64,000 nt of DNA from Cardiobacteriaceae bacterium (GCA_030525785.1 JAUNEA010000001.1:62001-126000), one strand, 5' to 3'; positions 24,101 to 31,815 are shown, numbered from the stretch's first letter. Numbers and translations are program-made. Notes: generated from the letters alone by a model not told the origin.

Positions 24101-24810
24101 GCTTTGGCGCCGTAATACTTGGCAGCGGCTGCCACATGCGTTTCTTTAATCTCGCATGGTGGGTTAGCTGAACCTTCAACAGGATAATCCACGCCGATAA
24201 AATCATGTTCTAGTGCTGTGCTAGTCTCCATTTTGACCACCATCACCGTGAATTTTTTACCGCTGGGGCTGGTGAATTGTCGCTTCTCGCCCTCAGCTTT
24301 GATGATTTGTACGTACTGCTCGGCTTCAGGATAACCACGCATCTCTTGTTTCAAACAGTACACATCGCCAACCAGCGGCAGCGGCTCATTTTCTTCTTGA
24401 TACGCCAAGACCATGCGCGAACCTTTGGTCTGCTGGGCAAATAGTGTCATGCGTGATTTGACGGAGGCGACCGAATACGCCTCAATCCGATTCATCACCT
24501 CAAAGCGCTTTTCGGCGTATTTATCGGCTGGAAACAGCATGTAACTGACATTCTCTGCTTTGGGCAACTCGGAGATGATGGCATGCGCTCCGTAAAGGCT
24601 TGCGGTACCTTGCTTTTGCACCGCGTAATAGAGCAGCCGCGCATCAAACGCGCCCTTCACTCTATCCACATCAGAGACAGGTGGAAAAATCTCGCCGTCC
24701 GCGCCTGTGAGTGGGCTTGATGCCATTGCGCCACCGCCGTCAGCGTGATCGTGCATTTGAAGACTGGGGAAAATTTTGAGATCTTGGGGGGAAAGTTCGG
24801 TTTTTGTCAT
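21181..24810 (-). CDS. Large phage tail protein with repeated DDGxGNL/SIDYxTGKI modules
   Basis: The 1209-residue product is mostly beta-structured. The pattern DDG-x-G-N/A-L, a short gap, then G-S/T-I-D/H-Y-x-x-G-K-I recurs at residues about 321-343, 414-440, 504-525 and 618-643, with a weaker fifth copy near 770. The N-terminus and C-terminus are unrelated to the repeats. It is likely a side or tip structure of the virion; receptor binding is possible. Similar long proteins accompany tail genes of siphophage-like transposable prophages. About ten palindromes fall within it. Confidence 0.7.
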   Translation of the reverse strand: MTKTELSPQDLKIFPSLQMHDHADGGGAMASSPLTGADGEIFPPVSDVDRVKGAFDARLLYYAVQKQGTASLYGAHAIISELPKAENVSYMLFPADKYAEKRFEVMNRIEAYSVASVKSRMTLFAQQTKGSRMVLAYQEENEPLPLVGDVYCLKQEMRGYPEAEQYVQIIKAEGEKRQFTSPSGKKFTVMVVKMETSTALEHDFIGVDYPVEGSANPPCEIKETHVAAAAKYYGAKALSQDAKAGDLKIHTNGLFEKIVPTAQTETPMLGLNAAGNKALLLEAGESMKIFTSGVLNQNTAYHVGCGIMPGSYTDTYNQIKDDGAGNLKRGDETVGSIDYAHGVLRSLGGSYHLYDSRASFKPAAVIERVSDSASKEISINNQAFNHTITVNPAPALGSTQVSYRAQGVWYDLIDDGTGALRGRNPNHGSGFVNVVTGEIYVQCGALPDVGSSILFTWGSKVSIEKRHDSKPKALYELQLKDAPVAPSSLNISFTDDHGDHQISDDGVGNLTGKLSGTIHYPTGKILLNPNGYHKSRNLELSVNYQSGEPKAQSFTAPLRDHTGAVNVTLEQKPIAPRSFSMVWNVLIQDYDASTVYLLSEERKPTQTFPVDPYITVFDDGNGNLLDTNAKRFGSIDYASGKISFNPDTTVTIPKPKFSPQVVGEEVVNNGDGTETVKRFARNLFTELEYVPAAATAPIDESFKVEVKYRSQSALEAKQETLILKDLSLDLLPNHAEPIKAGTVSFAISGKRYTDRRGAIYTDHQPTGEARLCGQINYHTGKALLEDFIGDPASLKLESLATYLNHTPVDAVTFRVPVAPIRPQSLTLTAVKLGGGEIKAVLNKQSALEGAEVAGKVHEQFGVVTARFGKMVKAAGKESEPWFVAENVDAQGNIWQPIYVHADTIKFSAISYSYLPLDSRQIGINAVRLPIDGRVPWVAVGDMVVLSHLKKDGLGAAHQSGKTVKLSRAGLSKVCLKDAGGKALSPELYTVDLEAGAITWSSTGLDLSPYQMPLTAFHTIERENRVVGVDISGELTLQFPLDIAFKAGETMVSNALMGGDLMVRVSEPFSQQAWDKRWSDQRTADPLLAQLDVRNHPFQLDGLGAITQRWAIQFKTESAFDLIGESLGLVFEGNIFSDLAPINPSTNTPYFTLPKGAFGRGWAARNLIRFNTFGTQVPVWLIRAVQPSSNRHSQKDGITTCLRGNTLDLS

Positions 24811-24875
24811 CGCGCATTCCTAAAAAATTTTAGACTAATCTCTAAAGCGCTTTGGCGGAGAGATGACAACCACAC

Positions 24876-24931
24876 AAAATAATCAAAAAAGATTATTTTT
24901 TACCTTGACAAAATAAGCAAAAATGATTATA
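24876..24931. promoter_or_regulatory. Paired operators upstream of hicAB
   Basis: AATAATC-AAAAAA-GATTATT (24878-24897) is a perfect inverted repeat. A second, weaker copy AATAAGC-AAAAAT-GATTATA (24912-24931) is offset by 34 bp, inside the promoter spacer and -10. HicB proteins with HTH domains autorepress their operons, so these are likely HicB sites. Confidence 0.7.
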
Positions 24932-24933
24932 AT
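24905..24933 (+). promoter_or_regulatory. Consensus sigma-70 promoter of hicAB
   Basis: Perfect TTGACA (24905-24910), 17-bp spacer and perfect TATAAT (24928-24933), 29 bp before the hicA ATG. Confidence 0.9.
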
Positions 24934-24962
24934 AACTCTATCATCAACGATAGGAACCAACC

Positions 24963-25136
24963 ATGAAAAGGCGAGATTTGATTCAACTTTTAACCCAGCA
25001 CGGTGCTGTTTTTAAAGAAGGTGCGAAACACACAAAAGTCTACTTAAACGGCAAACAAACCACTATCCCACGTCACCAAGAAATCAAAAAAGAAACCGCA
25101 AAAGCCATATTAGAACAACTGCAAGTGGGGGGATAA
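24963..25136 (+). CDS. hicA: HicA toxin, mRNA interferase
   Basis: The 57-residue double-stranded-RNA-binding-like fold protein starts MKRRDLIQLLTQHG and contains KEGAKHTKVYLNGKQTTIPRH, where the His in AKHTKVY corresponds to the catalytic His of HicA. The family cleaves mRNA independently of ribosomes. It is upstream of hicB, the usual order, with a strong promoter and paired operators. It is an accessory module on the plus strand between late and early prophage genes. Confidence 0.92.
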   Translation: MKRRDLIQLLTQHGAVFKEGAKHTKVYLNGKQTTIPRHQEIKKETAKAILEQLQVGG

Positions 25137-25204
25137 CCCCCACTTGCTCAAACAGGAAATCCTCACGTTGATGATGTTTATTTAATTATTTTTAAGGAGA
25201 CTGT

Positions 25205-25621
25205 ATGTACTATCCAGCCCAATTGATTGCCGCAGAAGAGGGCGGTTTTGTGGTGAAGTTTCGCGATATTCCAGAAGCCATTACACAAGGCGACAGCAAA
25301 GAAGAGGCGCTCGCCATGGCGCAAGACGCACTTTTAACTGCTATTGAATTTTACATCGAAGACGAACGAACCGTGCCGCCGCCCAGCAAAGCCAAAAAGA
25401 ACGAGGAGCTGGTGGCTCTGCCTGTCAGCGTTTACGCTAAAATCTTGTTAATCAACGAACTAATCGCCCAGCAACTCACGCAAGCCGAATTAGCACGTCG
25501 TTTAAAGACTCGTCCACAGGAGGTGCAACGTATTGTCGATTTAAATCATAGCACTAAGATTGACACCATTGCGCAAGCCTTGCATCAACTGGGCAAACGT
25601 TTAGATGTTGTGGTGTCGTAA
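25205..25621 (+). CDS. hicB: HicB antitoxin with HTH domain
   Basis: The 138-residue product has AAGGAG before the ATG. The N-terminal HicB fold (residues about 1-60: GGFVVKFRDIPEAITQGDSKEEAL) binds the toxin, and the C-terminal HTH (about 92-130: LTQAELARRLKTRPQEVQRIV) should bind the operators at 24876-24931. It lies 68 bp after hicA and is followed by a terminator. Confidence 0.93.
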   Translation: MYYPAQLIAAEEGGFVVKFRDIPEAITQGDSKEEALAMAQDALLTAIEFYIEDERTVPPPSKAKKNEELVALPVSVYAKILLINELIAQQLTQAELARRLKTRPQEVQRIVDLNHSTKIDTIAQALHQLGKRLDVVVS

Positions 25622-25640
25622 GCGCTTTGAGCATGCCATA

Positions 25641-25664
25641 AAAAAGCCCCTTTCGGAGCTTTTT
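25641..25664 (+). terminator. Terminator after hicB
   Basis: AAAAAGCCCC-TTTC-GGAGCTTTTT, an imperfect stem with a T run, between convergent hicB and mor. Confidence 0.75.
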
Positions 25665-25688
25665 GTGGGTGGGGGGTTAGGGTGGGGT

Positions 25689-26129
25689 TTAGAGGGTGAT
25701 TTGTCCGTTGCGCTGCTGGCGCAAAAGCTCGTTGGCGAGGCGCTCGTTGATGCCATAGTGATAACCAATTTTTTGGATTGCGAGCTTTTGGCTTTCGCCT
25801 TGCGCCATCAGCTCAGCAAGATGCCGCAAGAAATGCCGCACTTTCACCGCGCGAAATGCCTCGCGACACATGTAAATGTAGCAATTGGCACCACCGTAGA
25901 TTTGCATGAGCTTGTCTGCAGCTGCCACGCCCAAAATTTCTTTTAAATACATTCCTCTCGGGCAATCTTGTCCGCCTTTGGGGATATAGTAATCACAACC
26001 ACCAAGGTAGTGAGCAAGCTTCATGGCTGCTTCCACCCCAATCACGGCAGCGATTTCTTGCATGCCGCGGGGCATGTGGTCGGCAAAAACCTCAATATCA
26101 CGCTGTTCATTGATTTTCAAATCAAACAT
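25689..26129 (-). CDS. mor: Mor-family middle transcription activator
   Basis: The 146-residue product starts at ATG 26129, 8 bp after GGAG. It has a dimerisation half (IAAVIGVEAAMKLAHYLGGCDYYIPKG) and a C-terminal HTH (KLAIQKIGYHYGINERLANELL), the Mor/C pattern. In Mu, Mor activates the middle promoter and so the late cascade. It carries no AAAGCGCTTT copy. The upstream ATCAACTC box is inside the end of gemA. Confidence 0.9.
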   Translation of the reverse strand: MFDLKINEQRDIEVFADHMPRGMQEIAAVIGVEAAMKLAHYLGGCDYYIPKGGQDCPRGMYLKEILGVAAADKLMQIYGGANCYIYMCREAFRAVKVRHFLRHLAELMAQGESQKLAIQKIGYHYGINERLANELLRQQRNGQITL

Positions 26130-26169
26130 CACACCACTCCTAAAATCCATACCCCCATCATGTTCCGCT

Positions 26170-26610
26170 TTATTGCTCCCATGCAGGAGTTGATGATCTG
26201 GCATGATGGTGTCGTTTCTCTTTTTGCAAAATTTTAAAAATCTGCAACACGCCCACATCATCAAGGTCGTTAAATAGGCATTGATAATTGCGTTGCGCGA
26301 TGGCGTTGAGGTAGCTGGGGGTTTTCCCAAGCTCCTTTAAAAGCGCTTTGATTTGCAACAAACGCTTGTTTAACAATTGTTTGGGCGTTGTGATGGGGCG
26401 TGGTTCTCGAGCTTTGTAGGCTTCAAAGCCTTGAGCTTTCAGCGCTTCCAGCACCAATGACAGTTGCGCAATGCCCATGTCTTTACAACTCGGGCAGCCT
26501 GTGGCGCTGATGAGTAAGTGGCGGTAAGCCTCTTCGCTGAGATTTAAGAATTTTTTTCCAATGTGGATTTTGGCGATTAAGGTTTGGCGGAGGTTTTGTC
26601 TTGATTTCAT
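26170..26610 (-). CDS. gemA: GemA (Mu gp16-like) protein
   Basis: The 146-residue product has the family start (LIAKIHIGKKFLNLSEEAYRHLLISATGCPSCKDM) and a C-terminal KALLKELGKTPSYLNAIAQRNY. In Mu, GemA affects host gene expression and DNA supercoiling. It lies between gam and mor as in Mu. Confidence 0.9.
   Translation of the reverse strand: MKSRQNLRQTLIAKIHIGKKFLNLSEEAYRHLLISATGCPSCKDMGIAQLSLVLEALKAQGFEAYKAREPRPITTPKQLLNKRLLQIKALLKELGKTPSYLNAIAQRNYQCLFNDLDDVGVLQIFKILQKEKRHHHARSSTPAWEQ
26187..26194 (-). promoter_or_regulatory. ATCAACTC box before mor
   Basis: The minus-strand box lies 58 bp before ATG 26129, within the end of gemA. The second box is not clear here, so this member is weaker. 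Confidence 0.3.
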
Positions 26611-26663
26611 AACATTTCCTTAATTTTCCCCACCCAAAGCGCTTTGGGTGGAGAGAGGGGTGT

Positions 26664-27167
26664 TTAAGCGCTTTGTTCAAATGGGCGAATGATGAAATCC
26701 TCGCGCCCTGAAAGAATTGAGATACCAGACAGGGTCGCCGCCAAACTCGGCTCAGCAAGCATTGCCTCTTTATTGATTTCTTCTTTGTGGCGAATAAATC
26801 GCTCCAAGCCCAAAGCGTGCAGGTTTTCAAGGACTTGTTCCACACCGCGCACTGTGACCGATGGCGGACGCGTGCGCCAAGAAACCTCGCCTGTGATAAG
26901 GTTTGCCGTCTTACCGCCATCAGCGCAAAGCGCTTCGCGATTTGCCTCACACCAAGCTTGTATACCTGCTTGTAAGTAGGCGATTTTGTCATCGTAACCA
27001 TTGATGGCTTCTTTGTAACGCTCTGTAATAGCTGCGATTTGGTCGTTCATTTCAGTTAAAAGACGCTCACGCTGACGGCTTTGATCGCCCAAGCGCTTGA
27101 TCCAAGCCTGTGCTTCTGTGCGATTTTTCGGCGTATCTATCGCTTGAGATTTGTGTTTTTTGCTCAT
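26664..27167 (-). CDS. gam: Mu Gam-like host-nuclease inhibitor
   Basis: The 167-residue product is close to the 174 residues of Mu Gam, which binds DNA ends and protects them from exonucleases. Recognisable parts are AQAWIKRLGDQSRQRERLLTEMNDQIAAI, a long helix, and GGKTANLITGEVSWRTRPPSVTVRG. I chose ATG 27167, 6 bp after GGAG. Confidence 0.92.
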   Translation of the reverse strand: MSKKHKSQAIDTPKNRTEAQAWIKRLGDQSRQRERLLTEMNDQIAAITERYKEAINGYDDKIAYLQAGIQAWCEANREALCADGGKTANLITGEVSWRTRPPSVTVRGVEQVLENLHALGLERFIRHKEEINKEAMLAEPSLAATLSGISILSGREDFIIRPFEQSA

Positions 27168-27177
27168 CATGTTCTCC

Positions 27178-27426
27178 TCACAAAAAATGCTCAGGAATGG
27201 CGTAAGCAAAGCCCAAAAATTGCTGTAAGTAGACAATGGCTACAGTATGTCGCTGAGCGCAAAGCGCTAAGCCGACTGGGCAACCCTCGACCGCTTGAAG
27301 AAAATCAGCGCTATAAGTAACATCGTTAAGGCGTACTTTGCCAGCTGTTACTTCGCGAAAGTAAAGAAAATCATCGGTTTGACTGAGAGATGACGGAGGG
27401 ATTGAATCAAAATCGATACGAGACAT
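27178..27426 (-). CDS. Early-region protein of unknown function
   Basis: The 82-residue product has AAGGAAC before the ATG and lies between B and gam. It is soluble, with two Cys and no motif I recognise. Semi-essential early genes of Mu-type phages commonly sit here. Confidence 0.6.
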   Translation of the reverse strand: MSRIDFDSIPPSSLSQTDDFLYFREVTAGKVRLNDVTYSADFLQAVEGCPVGLALCAQRHTVAIVYLQQFLGFAYAIPEHFL

Positions 27427-27467
27427 AAGAGTTCCTTGTTGTTTAGAAGTAGATTGCGCGGAAAGCG

Positions 27468-28343
27468 TTAATCGATGAGCATTTGCGCGTAACGCTCGAT
27501 AAAAGCGCTTTCAATGGGGCGCTGATTAATCATTGAAAGCCGATACACGCCCTTCAATAACTTTGAAAGCCTTCTTGTGTTGCCTTTTGAGAATTTGTAA
27601 AGTTCTTGATTAAAATCAGATGTTTGCAAAGCGCTTTGGGCGATTTGAGCGCAATCCTCTAAACTGATTTTGTCTTTCAAATCTAAGCAGCAGCCCACGC
27701 GGCTATAAAGCTGTTTGTACTCGCCACGCGAGCCGCGCAAATTAGCGCGCAATCTCGGCATACCTGCCAAGACCAAGCCAACGCCAGCTTTATCATGAAT
27801 ACGGCGCAGGATTTCCAACGGTTGATGCGCGAGTAGCTCCGCTTCATCAACAATAATTAAACGATTAGAATCTTTGAGTTTTTCAACCACCGCATCAAGC
27901 ATGGCGGCATTGGTGCGCTCTGCTCGTAACCCCAGCTTTTCACAAAGCGCTTTGAGTAAAGTTTTAGCCGTGTAAGTGGGGTCTATTTCTAGCATGATGA
28001 CATGGCTATGGTTTTCAGCGTAATGTTTCAGCGCAACGGTTTTACCAAGCCCAGCTTCTCCGATAACCACGTGACACTCATTCATCGCGTGCGCTAAACC
28101 AACAATCTCAAGAATGCGAGCGGCTGTTTTGGTTTTGACAAACACAAACTCCAAAGCGCTTTCTTTTGCAAGCTTCTCGCGCTTAATCATGTCAACCACC
28201 GCTTTATCAAGCTTTGAAACATCGCCCTGATATTTGTTTTGCAAGTACTGATTGACGGCTGCTACAGAAACGCCGAGTTTTTGAGCTATTTCCGCTTGCG
28301 TCAGATGGTGCTTTTCGATATACTTTTTGAGTTCTTTTTCCAT
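27468..28343 (-). CDS. B: Transposition target-DNA activator, Mu B-like AAA ATPase
   Basis: The 291-residue product has an N-terminal Cro-like HTH (residues about 12-35: HLTQAEIAQKLGVSVAAVNQYL), Walker A GEAGLGKT (95-102) and Walker B LIIVDEAEL (162-170). Mu B (312 residues) binds target DNA, delivers it to transposase A and confers target immunity. Gene order A-B is conserved. Confidence 0.95.
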   Translation of the reverse strand: MEKELKKYIEKHHLTQAEIAQKLGVSVAAVNQYLQNKYQGDVSKLDKAVVDMIKREKLAKESALEFVFVKTKTAARILEIVGLAHAMNECHVVIGEAGLGKTVALKHYAENHSHVIMLEIDPTYTAKTLLKALCEKLGLRAERTNAAMLDAVVEKLKDSNRLIIVDEAELLAHQPLEILRRIHDKAGVGLVLAGMPRLRANLRGSRGEYKQLYSRVGCCLDLKDKISLEDCAQIAQSALQTSDFNQELYKFSKGNTRRLSKLLKGVYRLSMINQRPIESAFIERYAQMLID

Positions 28344-28502
28344 AGGACACTCCTAAAATCAAAAGGTTAAAGAGGTGGGATAGGCGTTTTGAGGGCGCAC
28401 AAACCCCTAACGCTGCAAAGCGCTTTGCCTCGGTGTTACTGTGGTTTAACCGTGTGTTACGGTGCGTTTAAGTGTTTTTTAAAGCTTACTTAAGCGCTTT
28501 TT

Positions 28503-30464
28503 TTATGGCTGTTGATCGCTGGCAAAAAGTAATATTTCAGCCTCCTCTTTTACAGGGTTAAAGGTTTGCCAATCTAAGTCACCCACCAAAGCGCTTAAAT
28601 CTTCCTGTGCCTGCAGCTCAATCGCTGGTCGTAGCTCAGCTTTGGCTTTGCGTGCCTCATCTTCGAGGCGTTGCAACTTGCGTTCGGCGCGTTTTTGGCG
28701 TGATTGCTCAATCAGGGATTGGGCAAAAGCAGGTGCCGTGTTGCCGTTTAATTGCGCCTCACAGAGGTAGCGTCCATCTAAATCGCGGACAATCACCGTG
28801 CGTGGGTCGTGCTGATCCACCAGCATCAACACCTCTTGCTCGTTCAAAGCTTCCAAATGGTTGTGCCAGTAGTGCTGATTAAATAAGGTCAGCCAGCCAC
28901 GTTGTACCTTGCGTTTAAAGGCTGGGCGGAACAATTCTTTGGCTTCCCATTCGGATAACATCACAACATCATCGTCAGGATAAAGCGCTTTGAGTTCTTC
29001 GCGCCGCTGAAAAGGCGTGCATTTAAGCTCTGAATGCTGATGATGATGGTTGTAGTTATCCACAGATTCTTGAATCACGGTGAGTAACTCGCGCCATTTC
29101 GGTAGCTTGCCCAAAGCGCTTTGCTGTTTTAGTGTCAGCTCGGTGCGTTTTTCCGCAATCGCTTTGGATAACGACACTGTGGCTTGGCTGATTTGACGTA
29201 CAGCATCACGGTCTGCCCCTGTGCCGTAATAAGTCTGAAATCTTCTCGCGATCGGATAAGCCAAAGTTTGCATCACGCGCTCAATAATGCCGCGCCCCTG
29301 TGGGTTGCCCGGTATCCCCGTTTGATGGTCAATGCCCAAGCGGTGCAAAATCCCTGTTAAATCAGCGTCCAAAATTTTTGAAGTTTGACCAGCGCCATTG
29401 TCTGAATAGTAAAGCGCTGGAATGCCGTGATTTATCATAGCGTTACGCAAAGCATCAGCGACCGCAAAGGTATTTTCACTGTACGCCAAGCTCCAACCCA
29501 CAATGTAGCGACTCGCTGCGTCCATAATCAGCGTGAGTTCAGGCGTAAACGGCTGTCCGTGTTCGGGGTGTGCCACTTTCATCTTCAAACTATGACCATC
29601 GCCCACCCAGACATCATTATTATGTAGCACCGACCAATCGCGTTTGGTGTAGGTCGCCATCGCTCGCAAAGCGCTTTGCCCTTTACGCCCACGCTCGCGC
29701 ACCAAAGGTGGGATTTTGCGCATCACTTGACGCACCAAGTGTTCTGACGGCAAGGACTGATGCGGATATAGGCCTGCAAAACGCAAGGCAAAATTGCGAT
29801 AAGCCTCCGCCAAGGGAATCCCTGTAAATACCTGATAGCATTCCAAAAAATCTGGTAGCCAAAAATACTGCGACAAGGATTTTTTCGACCGACCACAACC
29901 TACAGGCGCAAAAGTTAAGGTGGTTTGCACCAAACCTTGACAGCGCTCCGACTGACAAAGCCATTCGTTCAACGTCCGCACGCCAATCCCATTGCCTGTA
30001 TTGCGTGCCAATGCCTTGGGCAAAGCCTGAGCAATGTTTTCAGGCAAGCGACCTTCGCGACTCTCGCGGCTCACACGCTCCAACGTCACACGACGTTTGT
30101 CGCCTGATTTTAAAAGCGCTTTGATGTAATCCACCACCAACAGTCGCGCCTCAACCGTCTCGCGCTGTTTATCGGTTAAAGCACTCATGCGCTTCGCCAC
30201 TTGCTTGTCCGCTGCAACCCTCTGCTCCCGTGCTGCTTTCGCCTCCGCCAAAGTGCTTTCTGCCAGCGTCAAAGCCTCTCGCTCCGCCAATGCACGCTGG
30301 ACTTCAAGGGGGAGGGAGGTAATCAAGTATTCGTACACGTTGCCTTCTGCATTGGGTTTTCTTCGTCGTATCCAGTTTTCGCGTTTTGCTTTTTGGTTAA
30401 TACCTTGTACTGTGCTTGGCAAAGTATTAACGCTCATCAATTCAACTATTGTTACCCATTTCAT
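28503..30464 (-). CDS. A: Mu-type DDE transposase A
   Basis: The 653-residue product is near Mu A length. It has an N-terminal Mu-type HTH (residues about 1-60), then end-binding domains, then the rve catalytic core with Asp289 (VGDGH), Asp355 (YSDNG) and Glu395 (IIERV), and a C-terminal B-interacting region. All three acidic residues are present. I chose ATG 30464 with GAGGTGG upstream; it overlaps the ner stop (TGATG). It should perform strand transfer for replicative transposition. Confidence 0.96.
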   Translation of the reverse strand: MKWVTIVELMSVNTLPSTVQGINQKAKRENWIRRRKPNAEGNVYEYLITSLPLEVQRALAEREALTLAESTLAEAKAAREQRVAADKQVAKRMSALTDKQRETVEARLLVVDYIKALLKSGDKRRVTLERVSRESREGRLPENIAQALPKALARNTGNGIGVRTLNEWLCQSERCQGLVQTTLTFAPVGCGRSKKSLSQYFWLPDFLECYQVFTGIPLAEAYRNFALRFAGLYPHQSLPSEHLVRQVMRKIPPLVRERGRKGQSALRAMATYTKRDWSVLHNNDVWVGDGHSLKMKVAHPEHGQPFTPELTLIMDAASRYIVGWSLAYSENTFAVADALRNAMINHGIPALYYSDNGAGQTSKILDADLTGILHRLGIDHQTGIPGNPQGRGIIERVMQTLAYPIARRFQTYYGTGADRDAVRQISQATVSLSKAIAEKRTELTLKQQSALGKLPKWRELLTVIQESVDNYNHHHQHSELKCTPFQRREELKALYPDDDVVMLSEWEAKELFRPAFKRKVQRGWLTLFNQHYWHNHLEALNEQEVLMLVDQHDPRTVIVRDLDGRYLCEAQLNGNTAPAFAQSLIEQSRQKRAERKLQRLEDEARKAKAELRPAIELQAQEDLSALVGDLDWQTFNPVKEEAEILLFASDQQP

Positions 30465-30670
30465 CACGCCACCTCGTAACGTTCTGCCCAAATTTCGCAA
30501 GGCTGCACCCCAATGGCTTCTGCAATAATGCGCTCTCCTTTCGGATAACGCATGCGCAAAGCATTCTTAAGTGTCGCGGGTGCCAATCCCGCTTGCACAC
30601 TCAAGGCACTTAACGTTAATCCTCGTTCGGCAAGCTCGTATTTAATCCGTGCGTTGCTCCAATTTTTCAT
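30464..30670 (-). CDS. ner: Ner-like regulator
   Basis: The 68-residue HTH protein (IKYELAERGLTLSALSVQAGLAPATLKNAL) is typical of the Ner/Nlp family that turns down early transcription and the repressor gene in Mu. ATG 30670 has GGAGG upstream. It is the first gene of the early operon, divergent from the repressor gene. Confidence 0.92.
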   Translation of the reverse strand: MKNWSNARIKYELAERGLTLSALSVQAGLAPATLKNALRMRYPKGERIIAEAIGVQPCEIWAERYEVA

Positions 30671-30743
30671 CACTCTTTCCTCCTACTGTTTACAATAAGC
30701 CGTTTACACCGTCAGGCGCTTACTCGTGCGCCTTGTGAGGCAA

Positions 30744-30854
30744 GTTTATTTCAAAATAAACATAATCAGCAAGAGCAAAATAAACTATTTTTTCCTAACT
30801 TGTTGCTTTATTTTGAAATAAATGATGAAAAATTTGTTTATTTTGTGTTTATTT
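30744..30854. promoter_or_regulatory. Repressor/Ner operator region
   Basis: Perfect inverted repeats GTTTATTT-CA-AAATAAAC (30744-30761) and TTTATTT-TG-AAATAAA (30807-30822), a half site AAAATAAAC (30777-30785) and direct half sites GTTTATTTT (30836 and 30847). Together they form an AAATAAAC-type operator array between ner and the repressor gene. Confidence 0.8.
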
Positions 30855-30865
30855 TGGGGTGGGAT

Positions 30866-31300
30866 ATGGGATCATGGATTACGCTTAAAGAACTCAAAGA
30901 GTTTCTCGAGTTATCAGGTAAAAAAATCACGATGCAAGGATTGAATCAGTCGGCAAAACGACAAAAATGGAAGCGTCGTCGCAAAGAGGGCGTTGGTGGC
31001 AATGTCTACGAATACCTTGTGAGCTCCTTGCCTCCTGAAGCCCAAAGCGCTTTGCTCAAACAAACACACGCCACAAGCACAAACGACCCAGACATCAACG
31101 CACAAATCAGTAGGCTACAAAATGAAATCCATACGCTTAAAACACAAGTATCCAATCAAAGCGCTTTGGATAGTCTTAGTGAACAAGAACAAACCCTTAT
31201 CCATCTATTTCGCAACGCCACCGAGATGGGCAAAATCGCTATCCTCGCCACCGCTCATGGAGCAGAAAAAAAAGCTTCTGTGGTTAATCAAGTAGCCTAA
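30866..31300 (+). CDS. Mu c-like lysogeny repressor
   Basis: The 144-residue product has an N-terminal Mu-type HTH (WITLKELKEFLELSGKKITMQGLNQSAKRQKWKRRRKEG..GNVYEYLVSSLP) similar to the first 55 residues of transposase A, followed by a coiled coil (residues about 84-115), as in Mu c. In Mu, c and A compete for the same operator DNA. ATG 30866 has GGGGTGGG upstream. It is divergent from ner. Confidence 0.88.
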   Translation: MGSWITLKELKEFLELSGKKITMQGLNQSAKRQKWKRRRKEGVGGNVYEYLVSSLPPEAQSALLKQTHATSTNDPDINAQISRLQNEIHTLKTQVSNQSALDSLSEQEQTLIHLFRNATEMGKIAILATAHGAEKKASVVNQVA

Positions 31301-31311
31301 CTCAAAGGAAA

Positions 31312-31480
31312 ATGAAAATGAAAGATACACAAAATATGCGTAATCGTCTTTACGCATAGATTCATGTAAATGTGGAAAATGTGGTATCGAGAACACTTGA
31401 AAAGTCGTTATGGAGTATATAGCGCCTCAGAATTTGGTCGCGACTATCTATTTCAGCAGAAGTAGTACTTAAAAATGGTT
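31312..31480 (+). pseudogene. Degenerate small gene after the repressor
   Basis: AAAGGAA precedes MKMKDTQNMRNRLYA followed by TAG (31357-31359). Other frames continue with CKCGKCGIENT (zinc-ribbon-like) and YGVYSASEFGRDYLFQQK before stops. This suggests a broken zinc-ribbon gene, at low certainty. Confidence 0.35.
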
Positions 31481-31662
31481 TAAATGATCTCAAAACGAGC
31501 AAATAAAAAGCTCAAAAAAATCCACTTTGGGCGTGTTTTCGCTCATTTTGATACAATGCCTTTATTTGCACAAGGTAGTGCGCAGGGCTTTGCAATAACT
31601 GACTTTATTCCCAACGACCGCGCCACCTCGCCTGTGCAAATATAATCCCTCCCCCTCAGACA

Positions 31663-31815
31663 TACAAAGCGCTAAAGTGGTATCGTGCAGGGATTAAGGC
31701 GACACAAGATAAAAGCGAGCTTTATTTGATTACTTTATTTCAAACCAACCAGCAACAGATGTGGAATTTGATTGAAAAAGCAAGCCAAGAGGGCAAAGTG
31801 TTGTATCAAAAATAA
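31663..31815 (+). pseudogene. Orphan C-terminal coding fragment
   Basis: The frame YKALKWYRAGIKATQ...EKASQEGKVLYQK ends at 31815 with codon use like its neighbours, but there is no start with a ribosome site. It is probably the tail of a lost prophage gene. The surrounding 31480-31945 stretch shows no intact gene, only an inverted pair TCAAAACGAGC/GCTCATTTTGA (about 31490 and 31550) that might be transposase end sites. Confidence 0.35.

Noticed and set aside
31480-31640. Exact right end of the prophage
   Set aside because: An inverted TCAAAACGAGC/GCTCATTTTGA pair is present, but there is no matching left end in the window and no target duplication to compare.
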